DNA of 64,000 nt. It comes from an uncultured Porticoccus sp. Lineage in GTDB: Bacteria > Pseudomonadota > Gammaproteobacteria > Pseudomonadales > Porticoccaceae. The notes under the pieces were generated by a model. That model worked only from the letters and a program-made list of their open reading frames with translations. It did no database searches and was not told where the DNA came from. Location of the stretch: NCBI GenBank assembly GCA_947259505.1, contig CAMYLT010000002.1, forward strand, positions 186,001 to 250,000. Reading direction: 5' to 3'. The position numbers and the translations under genes were made by a program. Below are positions 1 through 7,018 of the stretch, piece by piece. Every line of letters begins with the position of its first letter. Position 1 is the stretch's first letter.

Positions 1-1
1 G

Positions 2-28
2 AGCCCAGCAGGCGGAGCCAAATACTAA
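2..28 (+). CDS. Possible 3' end of an upstream gene
   Basis: One frame from the window edge reads SPAGGAKY and then TAA, directly against a plus-strand terminator hairpin. This fits the tail of a plus-strand gene lying outside the window. Eight residues are too few to identify it, and other frames also stop nearby, so this is a positional inference only. Confidence 0.2.
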   Translation, partial: SPAGGAKY

Positions 29-58
29 AAGGACTGTAGCGATACGGTCCTTTTTTTT
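27..58 (+). terminator. Rho-independent terminator
   Basis: AAAAGGAC and GTCCTTTT pair around an inner GTA/TAC step and a GCGA loop, followed by eight T. The A-rich left arm means it could also work on the other strand. It would end whatever plus-strand gene enters from the left. Confidence 0.8.
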
Positions 59-123
59 ATGTCCAAAAAAACTTGCTCCGAGTAACTACTGGGGTCACAA
101 ACGCACTCGATATTTGCAGACAC

Positions 124-156
124 AAAAAACCCCGGTCATGGGGAGTGATCCGGGGT
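124..156 (-). terminator. Minus-strand rho-independent terminator
   Basis: Read on the minus strand, ACCCCGG pairs with CCGGGGT across a 14-nt loop and is followed by TTTTTTG. It lies about 30 nt past the stop of a 38-codon minus-strand ORF and some 225 nt past djlA, so it probably ends the djlA-side transcript. Confidence 0.65.
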
Positions 157-184
157 CTGCTTTGGGGAGAAGCAATGTACTTAA

Positions 185-301
185 TTAGTCATCGGCAGTG
201 ACAGAAAGTTCATAGTTCATCTTCTTTTCTATTAGCTCACCCCTAAGCACCTCCACATTCTTCGTCGCTGAAATCGCCAGCTTGATCTGCCGAGGTTCCA
301 T
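185..301 (-). CDS. Small hypothetical ORF, 38 aa
   Basis: The frame starts MEPRQIKLAISATKN and ends in SVTADD. It is charged, without long hydrophobic runs, and has protein-like codon use. The same frame stays open about 20 codons further upstream (back to a TAG near 365) without an ATG, so it may be the tail of a longer gene that has lost its front. A good terminator follows the stop. I do not recognise the family. It is below the length cut of the supplied ORF track. It could be a real small protein downstream of djlA or a decayed fragment. Confidence 0.3.
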   Translation of the reverse strand: MEPRQIKLAISATKNVEVLRGELIEKKMNYELSVTADD

Positions 302-381
302 ACCTAACTCGACACACACTTGGCTATCAGGTTTTAAGAAGCACGCCTTCCAAGCTACGTCCTAGGCATCTCTCTGTTTTT

Positions 382-1167
382 TCAAGCGCTTTTCTTGCGG
401 ATATCCTTGATCACGTCATAGGCGTGGCTGATTTCCTGGGTCCGCTCTTCCGCCATCTCTCTCATGCTTTCAGGCAGACCCTTGCCGGCCAGTTTGTCGG
501 GATGGTTTTCGCTCATCTGTTTACGGAACGCCTTCTTGATCTCGGCATCGCTGGCAGAGGGCGATACACCCAGCACCTTGTAGGAATCATCAATCTGCTG
601 TGTGGTTTGGCCATGACTCGGGCCGGCACCAGCGTGTCCAGCATGAGCTCCACGCAACATGGCTTCCAGCTGATCGACCTGGCTTTCAGGCAGCCGCAGT
701 ACTCGGGCGGTGCGCACCAGCATTTCATGCTCTGCAGGGTGGATGACACCATCGGCCGCGACGGCGGATACCTGCACCTGTAGAAACATCTTTAGTAAAG
801 CCGGTTGCCCACCACTGATATGCAGAAAATGATTGAGTTCCGCATCCAAGTCAAAGTCCGGTGCTTTGCCTCTGTTGAAGGCGGCCTTGGCTTTGGCTTT
901 CTGGTCTTCATTCAGGCGAAAGCGAGCAAACATGGTTTCCGCCATCTGTATCTCGTCTCTGGATACCACACCGTCGGCTTTGCACAGGGCTCCCATAACC
1001 GCGAAAACAGATTCAACGAAGCCGGCCTGTATCTTCTGAAGTTTGCCAAAAAGGTGGCCTTTCATGAAGTTAAGAAATAAAGCACCTATGGCAGCACCAA
1101 TAAGTAAGCCAGGTAATTTCCCAAAGGCGTAGCCGAGCAGGCCGCCAACAATGAGAGCAAAGCGCAT
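382..1167 (-). CDS. djlA: Co-chaperone DjlA, membrane-anchored J-domain protein
   Basis: DjlA is an inner-membrane DnaJ-type co-chaperone that stimulates DnaK. The protein opens with a glycine-rich membrane segment (residues 1-33 from the chosen start), has a central TerB-like acidic helical domain, a short Gly/His/Ala linker, and a C-terminal J domain with the HPD motif (SENHPDKL) about 40 residues from the end. The track starts 33 codons upstream, but ATG at 1167 is preceded by AGGACA at proper spacing and gives the family's usual length of about 260 residues with the membrane segment at the very N-terminus. The 33 extra codons belong to the remains of a neighbouring nuclease gene. Confidence 0.9.
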   Translation of the reverse strand: MRFALIVGGLLGYAFGKLPGLLIGAAIGALFLNFMKGHLFGKLQKIQAGFVESVFAVMGALCKADGVVSRDEIQMAETMFARFRLNEDQKAKAKAAFNRGKAPDFDLDAELNHFLHISGGQPALLKMFLQVQVSAVAADGVIHPAEHEMLVRTARVLRLPESQVDQLEAMLRGAHAGHAGAGPSHGQTTQQIDDSYKVLGVSPSASDAEIKKAFRKQMSENHPDKLAGKGLPESMREMAEERTQEISHAYDVIKDIRKKSA

Positions 1168-1243
1168 TAATTTGTCCTGAGTCAGAGGTGAAAAAGGCTT
1201 AAGAATATACGTGTTTTTCAATAGATATTCACGAAGAGCCTTT

Positions 1244-1465
1244 CTACCCCCTTTCTGGGGCATCAATACCAGTCAACCTGACCTTGTGAAGAACGTTTCC
1301 AGCTTCAAGGACATTAACCGTGTCGCCATCAGTGATGTTGACCACCGTCCCGGTAAAGTCGGCATAGACAAAGATTGAGAGAAGAATAGTAGAGAGGAAA
1401 TAATTGGCTTGAGCATTACGAAGATCTAAAAAAGCCCAGCAAGCTAAAACTCCCTTGGCTTTCAT
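1244..1465 (-). pseudogene. Truncated thermonuclease (SNase-like) fragment
   Basis: This 73-codon frame has a signal-like hydrophobic stretch and then GTVVNITDGDTVNVLE...KVRLTGIDAPERG, the opening strand block of staphylococcal-nuclease-like proteins including the conserved DGDT and (G)IDAPE signatures. It stops right after APER, so most of the roughly 150-residue fold is gone. The next frame reads GGRKALREYLLKN, similar to the helix that usually follows (SKxAL...), which suggests a short deletion or frameshift followed by wider loss. It lies immediately upstream of djlA on the same strand. A nuclease function is unlikely to survive. Confidence 0.7.
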
Positions 1466-1507
1466 CCCCTTCTATTCCGTCAGAGGCAGCTCAAGCTGCA
1501 CTCCTAC

Positions 1508-4267
1508 TCAATTAGTCTTCAGCATTTCCCGCACCACATAATGCAAAATGCCACCGTTTTTGAAGTACACCGCTTCATTTGCGGTATCAATCCGCGATGT
1601 TAAATCGCAGGTTATAGTTGAGCCATCCTTGTAGGTAATGGTCATTTTCAGGATTTGCCCTGTTTCGATTTCACCAGACATGCCTTCTATACTGATGGTT
1701 TCTTCACCGGTCAGTTTTAGGCTTTTGCGATTCGTGTCGAGAGGAAACTGCAATGGCATCACGCCCATACCAATCAGGTTGGAACGGTGAATCCGTTCGA
1801 AAGACTCGGCTACTACGGCGTTAACGCCCAGCAATCGAGTGCCTTTTGCTGCCCAGTCGCGGCTGGAGCCTGTGCCGTATTCTTTACCGGCAATGACGAC
1901 TAAGGGAGTGTTCTGCTCTTGGTATTTCATCGCGGCATCGTAAATGGCCATCTGCTCGCCTGTGGGCACGAACTTGGTGTAACCACCTTCAACATTATCC
2001 AGCATTTCGTTTCTTATACGCACGTTGGCGAAGGTGCCGCGCATCATCACTTGATGATTGCCCCGGCGTGAGCCGTAGGAATTGAAGTCTTTAGGGTCGA
2101 CACCGTTTGCTTGCAGGTATTTGCCCGCTGGGGTATCGGGCTTGAAAGAACCGGCGGGGGAGATATGGTCGGTTGTCACCGAGTCGCCCAACAAGACGAG
2201 AATATTGGCATCCTTGATGTCGCTTATCGCATCTGGCTCTTCTCGCAGCCCTTCAAAAAAAGGCGGGTGCTGAATATAAGTCGAACTGTCAGTCCATTTA
2301 TAGACTTTTGTTTTCGGGAATTCGATGTCCTGCCAAATGGCATCGCCGTCGAACACTGCGCCATATTCTTTATGGAACATATCGGTTTTTACTTTTTCAA
2401 CCGCTTCGGCAACTTCCTGTTGGCTAGGCCATAAATCTTTCAAGTACACCGGCTCGCCGTCTGAACCAATGCCGAAAGGCTCTTTGGTCAGGTCCAGTCG
2501 TACGTTGCCTGCTAAAGCGTAAGCTACAACTAGTGGCGGGGATGCCAGCCAATTGGTTTTTACTAGCGGATGCACGCGGCCTTCGAAATTTCGATTACCA
2601 GAAAGGACCGAAGCCACGGTCAGGTCGCCGTCGGTTATGGCTTTCTCAACTTCATCTGGCAAAGGTCCTGAGTTACCAATACACGTGGTGCAGCCATAAC
2701 CGACGAGATTAAAGCCTAATTTATTGAGCTCAGTATCGAGCCCAGCCACTTTCAGATAGTCGGTGACCACCTTAGAACCCGGCGCCAGCGAGGTTTTAAC
2801 CCAAGGCTGAGTTTTCAAACCTTTGGCTACCGCTTTTTGGGCGATCAAACCAGCGGCCATCATCACGCTGGGGTTAGACGTGTTGGTGCAAGAGGTAATA
2901 GCGGCGATCACAACGGCACCGGGATTAAGATGGAATGTCATTCCTCCCATCTCCAGTGGCTGACTTGATGAATGCTCATAGCTAGCGTGAACACCCACGG
3001 CGGTTTGGCCGCCTTCGGAATCAAGTTTGGTTTGCTGAGTTTGAGCAGGGTCTTCGGCGGTTTTCATTAATAACTCAAACGACGCCTTCATATTTTTCAG
3101 GGCCACCCGATCTTGCGGGCGCTTAGGGCCTGCAAGGCTGGTTTCGACCTCGCCCATGTCTAGTTCAAGCTTGTCGGTATAGACCGGCTCATACCCAGGC
3201 TTACACCATAATCCTTGAGCTTTGGCGTACTTTTCGATCAGCTCAAGTTGGCTTTCTTCGCGACCGGTTAAGCGCATGTATTTGATAGTTTGCTCGTCCA
3301 CCGGGAAGAAGCCGCAAGTCGCACCGTATTCCGGTGCCATATTGGCAATGGTAGCGCGGTCTGCCACGGGCATGTCGTGCAGGCCGTCACCATAAAATTC
3401 AACGAATTTGCCGACGACGCCTTTCTTGCGCAGCATTTCGACAATAGTCAGCACTAGGTCTGTGGCGGTTATCCCTTCTTTAAGTTTACCGCTGACTTTA
3501 AAACCCACTACTTCTGGAATCAGCATAGATACCGGCTGGCCCAGCATAGCGGCTTCGGCCTCAATACCACCCACGCCCCACCCAAGAATACCAAGGCCAT
3601 TGATCATAGTGGTGTGGGAATCTGTACCCACCAACGTGTCTGGGTAGGCAACTGCTTTGCCGTCAATCTCTTTATGCCAGACCGTTTTACCTAAGTATTC
3701 GAGGTTAACTTGGTGGCAAATGCCAGTACCGGGTGGCACGACGCGGAAATTATCAAACGCATGCTGACCCCAGCGCAAAAACTCGTAACGCTCTTGGTTA
3801 CGCTTCATCTCAATGGCTACGTTATCTTTAAATGCGGAGGCATTACCGAAGTGATCGACCATCACCGAGTGATCAATGACCAAATCCACAGGGGTTAGCG
3901 GGTTGATCATTGCAGGATCTTTGCCCGCCGCTTCAACGGCAGCACGCATGGCCGCGAGGTCTACTACGCCGGGGACACCGGTAAAGTCTTGCATCAGAAC
4001 TCGCGCGGGGCGGAATTGAATTTCGGTGTCTGATTTGCGGTCTTTCAGCCATTGCACCATGGCTTCAATGTGCTTGCGATCAACCGTGGAGCCGTCTTCG
4101 TTGCGGAGCAAATTTTCGGTTAGCACTTTGAGCGAGAAAGGTAGCCGGTTCAAATCTCCCAGCGTTTCTGCGGCTTTGGACAGGCTGTAATAGTGGTAGG
4201 TTTTACCGCCAGCTTCGAAGCTGGATAGCGTGTTGAGACTGTCTTTATTCAGTCCTGATATCGACAT
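1508..4267 (-). CDS. acnA: Aconitate hydratase A
   Basis: Aconitase converts citrate to isocitrate through cis-aconitate in the TCA cycle using a [4Fe-4S] cluster. The three cluster cysteines are visible in SCTNTSNP (one) and GYGCTTCIGNSGPL (two). The 919-residue length and the C-terminal swivel domain (GKEYGTGSSRDWAAKG) fit the AcnA/IRP1 type, not AcnB. The start ATG follows AGGGGGTACCAG, a strong ribosome binding site. The gene stands alone with about 220 bp of AT-rich sequence upstream. Confidence 0.97.
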   Translation of the reverse strand: MSISGLNKDSLNTLSSFEAGGKTYHYYSLSKAAETLGDLNRLPFSLKVLTENLLRNEDGSTVDRKHIEAMVQWLKDRKSDTEIQFRPARVLMQDFTGVPGVVDLAAMRAAVEAAGKDPAMINPLTPVDLVIDHSVMVDHFGNASAFKDNVAIEMKRNQERYEFLRWGQHAFDNFRVVPPGTGICHQVNLEYLGKTVWHKEIDGKAVAYPDTLVGTDSHTTMINGLGILGWGVGGIEAEAAMLGQPVSMLIPEVVGFKVSGKLKEGITATDLVLTIVEMLRKKGVVGKFVEFYGDGLHDMPVADRATIANMAPEYGATCGFFPVDEQTIKYMRLTGREESQLELIEKYAKAQGLWCKPGYEPVYTDKLELDMGEVETSLAGPKRPQDRVALKNMKASFELLMKTAEDPAQTQQTKLDSEGGQTAVGVHASYEHSSSQPLEMGGMTFHLNPGAVVIAAITSCTNTSNPSVMMAAGLIAQKAVAKGLKTQPWVKTSLAPGSKVVTDYLKVAGLDTELNKLGFNLVGYGCTTCIGNSGPLPDEVEKAITDGDLTVASVLSGNRNFEGRVHPLVKTNWLASPPLVVAYALAGNVRLDLTKEPFGIGSDGEPVYLKDLWPSQQEVAEAVEKVKTDMFHKEYGAVFDGDAIWQDIEFPKTKVYKWTDSSTYIQHPPFFEGLREEPDAISDIKDANILVLLGDSVTTDHISPAGSFKPDTPAGKYLQANGVDPKDFNSYGSRRGNHQVMMRGTFANVRIRNEMLDNVEGGYTKFVPTGEQMAIYDAAMKYQEQNTPLVVIAGKEYGTGSSRDWAAKGTRLLGVNAVVAESFERIHRSNLIGMGVMPLQFPLDTNRKSLKLTGEETISIEGMSGEIETGQILKMTITYKDGSTITCDLTSRIDTANEAVYFKNGGILHYVVREMLKTN

Positions 4268-4487
4268 CTGGTACCCCCTGTTTGTTAAAATCCAGCTTAC
4301 CGTAACCCTGATGCCCCCTGAACGTTGCCACTTACAACAGGAATGCCATCTTAAGGATGTTGTCTTTCTCGGGTTTTAGTAAGGTATGGAAAAGGCCATT
4401 TAGTTCATATTTAACCCCAACCCACTTCTTGGTTCGCGGTTTTATATGGCTCAAATGCCAATAACTTACCTGGCGTTTATGAGCTAA

Positions 4488-4607
4488 CTACTCATACCCA
4501 GAAATCACATCAAACTGCTCTTCATCAATAGCGCTTTGGCCAAGCACGTTGAATTCGAGCCCAAACTTTCCTTGCAGTTCATTGATGTTCTTTTCAACGC
4601 GTTGCAT
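4488..4607 (-). pseudogene. Protein-like open stretch without a clear start
   Basis: From ATG at 4607 the frame reads MQRVEKNINELQG...QFDVISGYE, 39 residues that look like real protein. The frame is open further up to about 4713 (reading WQPLKKSIVCTKK) but has no ATG, GTG or TTG there, so it may be the remaining C-terminal part of a lost gene just downstream of the BLUF gene. The two longer ORFs listed in the track here (4505-4741 minus, 4536-4766 plus) look less like protein. I do not recognise a family. Confidence 0.3.
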
Positions 4608-4728
4608 GGCGGCTGGCACTTTCTTCGTGCATACGATGCTTTTTTTAAGAGGTTGCCATTTAGCTGTGGAGAAAGAGGAAAGCGTGTCGTTAGATACTTA
4701 GGAATCTTATTGCGGGTGTTTTTCTCGG

Positions 4729-5166
4729 TTATTTTTTCCAAACCGGCAACTCCCGCATCAATTTGACATCATTAATCAATGATAGCGCCTTCCACTCTTC
4801 TAGAGGGAAGCGAATCCCGTCCTCCTCAGCGCCATACTTTTCCATCAGCTCTGATTCAATTTTTGTATTCAGCTCAAAAGTACCTATACCGAGCATTCCC
4901 CATCCACGAAAAAGCCTGGCATCAATGACAGAAAAGCCAATGATACTTAACTCATCATGTCGATCATCATGAAAAATGCGTCGGAAAAGTGCATTAACAT
5001 CCTCGAATTTACCCTCTAACACTTGCAGAAAATGTGTTTCACTCGCCAACAGAATACCTGTAATGCCAGATGCTTCATTACTTGGCACACTGGACATGAT
5101 GATGTCCTGAACCAAAGTCCAATTAAGCGGAGTGACACTGCGGCTCTTGTAGATAATTCGATACAT
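4729..5166 (-). CDS. BLUF-domain blue-light sensor protein
   Basis: BLUF domains bind FAD and sense blue light. The whole 145-residue protein is one BLUF domain (about 1-95) plus a short helical tail. The key residues sit at Tyr6, Asn30, Gln48, Trp89 and Met91; their spacing (24, 18, 41, 2) is the same as Tyr21, Asn45, Gln63, Trp104 and Met106 of AppA, so the photocycle residues are intact. Signature stretches are GITGILLAS and FLQVLEG. No output domain is present, so it must act through a partner protein. The start follows AAGGGG. It is about 4 kb from a light-stress regulon on this same window, but no direct link is visible. Confidence 0.92.
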   Translation of the reverse strand: MYRIIYKSRSVTPLNWTLVQDIIMSSVPSNEASGITGILLASETHFLQVLEGKFEDVNALFRRIFHDDRHDELSIIGFSVIDARLFRGWGMLGIGTFELNTKIESELMEKYGAEEDGIRFPLEEWKALSLINDVKLMRELPVWKK

Positions 5167-5233
5167 GATGCAACCCCTTAACCATGAATATAATTTCTTT
5201 TTTTATTGTCGTTAGCGCTTGTAGACATCAGGC

Positions 5234-5326
5234 TCAAGCCTGAACGCAAGCATGTTTTATAATTTCCTGACCATCCTCTAGCCTAGCTTTAATCAGCTCT
5301 ATCCCTCGTTCATCTTCAGGCTTCAT
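5234..5326 (-). CDS. Small hypothetical ORF, 30 aa
   Basis: The frame begins MKPEDERGIELIKARLEDG and ends HACVQA. A GTG at 5347 would add VTIAWSD and give 37 residues. The sequence is charged and helical in look, but there is no strong ribosome binding site and no recognised family. It lies between two minus-strand genes. It could be a real small protein, a remnant or chance. Confidence 0.22.
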   Translation of the reverse strand: MKPEDERGIELIKARLEDGQEIIKHACVQA

Positions 5327-5389
5327 ATCAGACCAGGCGATCGTCACTCTATATGTCTTAAACCTGCTAGATCATTGCCGACTAATTCG

Positions 5390-5935
5390 CTACTCATCTG
5401 GGGAATAGCGCAAACCGCTTTTAGCAAGCTCGCGCCACATGCCAATATAAAACTCCTGAGAGGGAAGATTTTTTACGCAAACCGTCACGGTTGCCGAAAG
5501 GTTATCAAAAAACGTTGATGTGCCCGTGTTTGATGTTGACGCTATTTCTGCTGCCAGAAAAGTTCTCATCGAGCCAGGCATTTCGGTTGAAACTGATTTT
5601 GCAATATTCCAAACAGCATCAAACTTTTCTTGAGTCATTTCGTCATGAAGTGAGTCTGCGACTGTAGCCATGATGATGGCTATTTCCGCCCCACCTGCTA
5701 ACTCACTCAACTGTTGTGATCTTGCAGGGGACGAGTCAGACACAATATAGGCAAGTGTGTCATAGGCTGCCGAGCACATCGCCCATGCCTCTGCCTGGCG
5801 ATTCACATCAGTAATCTCAAAAAAAGGTTCGTCCGCATTAATGTATGAAATGCCACTTTCCGATGCATGCACATCAACAATATAAAGTAGCCATATGATA
5901 TAGACCGCTATAGATACCGTTTTTTTCTTCGTCAT
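5390..5935 (-). CDS. Secreted hypothetical protein
   Basis: I do not recognise this 181-residue protein. It begins with lysines and a hydrophobic stretch ending VHA-SES, a typical Sec signal peptide, so the mature part should be periplasmic. That part is mostly helical, with EITDVNRQAEAWAMCSAAYDTL near the front and two cysteines (in MCSAAYD and VTVCVKN) that could form a disulfide. ATG at 5935 is preferred over the GTG three codons earlier because GGTGG sits just ahead of it. It stands alone, with about 600 bp of empty sequence upstream. Confidence 0.6.
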   Translation of the reverse strand: MTKKKTVSIAVYIIWLLYIVDVHASESGISYINADEPFFEITDVNRQAEAWAMCSAAYDTLAYIVSDSSPARSQQLSELAGGAEIAIIMATVADSLHDEMTQEKFDAVWNIAKSVSTEMPGSMRTFLAAEIASTSNTGTSTFFDNLSATVTVCVKNLPSQEFYIGMWRELAKSGLRYSPDE

Positions 5936-6549
5936 AATATCCACCCATTCTCACAGCCTAATCATCCCGTTCAGCACCTCTTCCCGCATACCATATTACT
6001 TAGAAGTCATGCCAGGATTTGCTTACCTATTTAGCGGCATCTGTGATGCGCCCTTAACGATTTCCATCGAAGATGTAAGCTCGATGTTTTAACCCTTAGT
6101 TTGTACGTGTATAAATCAACCGCGGATCTATTCGTAGTTTGAGCACATCGCAATTCAGTTCCTGATAGTTATCGCGGAGGTAACTTTTAGGGAATATAAA
6201 AAGATCTAACGACACGTTTCTACGCCATTTTTGGCTCTCTAATGGCGTACCTTCTACCCAAATAGCGTGGCTTATTCAATGGGCTTCTGTGGCACTATCA
6301 GTCCTACTTAGAAACACTGTATGTCTACAACCTGAATAGCTGCTGGCCCCATTAGGTTGCTCGCTGTGCCCCAGGAGGGGGCGCCAAACAAGAAAAAGAG
6401 CGGTATGATTGCAGCCCTTTTTTTATACCTCTAAACTGATCCCCGCATTAGCCATGACAAGCCGCCTCCAGTCAACAAAAGTGGGGTGCAACCAACGCTA
6501 GTTCACAAGCTAAAACTGAAAATAACAACTAAAGCGACAGGCACTTGAT
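5936..6549. other. Intergenic region without convincing genes
   Basis: About 600 bp between divergent genes. I found no long frame, tRNA or strong hairpin-plus-T terminator. Short AT-rich stretches and a run of T near 6418-6425 could belong to promoters. A TGATCC at 6438 lacks a matching -10 at the spacing seen in the stress island. Nothing here can be named. Confidence 0.5.
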
Positions 6550-6885
6550 ATGAAAACCATACCCTTGGTTCGCACACTGGCCATTTTTTCTGTACTGGCA
6601 ACCCCGTGTTTCGCAGACGCCACCTTTGACGATACGCTGCTGGAAGCCCAAAACGGCAACCCTCTGGCACAGCGAGAACTCGGTATTCTTTACGCCAATG
6701 GCTCGGGCACACAACAAGACAATATCAATGCCTATATCTGGCTATCTGCAGCAAAGCACAATGGCGACGACATCGCGGCAAAAAATATCCCCATATTAAA
6801 AAAGCACATGTCGTTGCAAGAAATCCTCAAAGGACAGGCAAGAGCAGCACGCTGTATCGGTTCCAACTACCAGCGTTGCAAGTAG
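6550..6885 (+). CDS. Small exported Sel1-repeat protein
   Basis: The 111-residue protein has a signal peptide (MKTIPLVRTLAIFSVLATPCFADA) and then one to one and a half Sel1-like repeats: AQNGNPLAQRELGILYANG followed by the matching NINAYIWLSAAKHNGD. Sel1 repeats are alpha-helical hairpins used for protein-protein contacts, so it is probably a periplasmic adaptor. Two C-terminal cysteines (ARCIGSNYQRCK) may form a disulfide. It lies 133 bp ahead of fadE, with no sign of shared function. Confidence 0.75.
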   Translation: MKTIPLVRTLAIFSVLATPCFADATFDDTLLEAQNGNPLAQRELGILYANGSGTQQDNINAYIWLSAAKHNGDDIAAKNIPILKKHMSLQEILKGQARAARCIGSNYQRCK

Positions 6886-7018
6886 CTCCCGGCCCAAACA
6901 GATCACATTTTCCTAATTTATGCGCCCGGACTGGGCGTCCCCACCCGAATCGTCTAAGGTTGCGTATAGAAGAACTTGCAAGGGCGACCTTGCGCCAGCC
7001 ATTAAAGGTGAAATAACC

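Noticed and set aside
1-58. End of a tRNA, tmRNA or rRNA gene at the left edge
   Set aside because: The bases before the hairpin do not form an acceptor stem or end in CCA; the hairpin with T run explains them as a terminator.
424-783. 119-codon plus-strand ORF over djlA
   Set aside because: It is the antisense shadow of djlA, which has clear TerB and J domains.
4505-4766. 78-aa minus-strand and 76-aa plus-strand ORFs after the BLUF gene
   Set aside because: Their composition is unlike protein (basic, Ser/Asn/Lys runs); another frame in the same place looks more protein-like.
6438-6466. TGATCC as a fifth ECF promoter
   Set aside because: No TAnnn with CG before it at 18 nt (GCCGC instead), and no gene close enough downstream.
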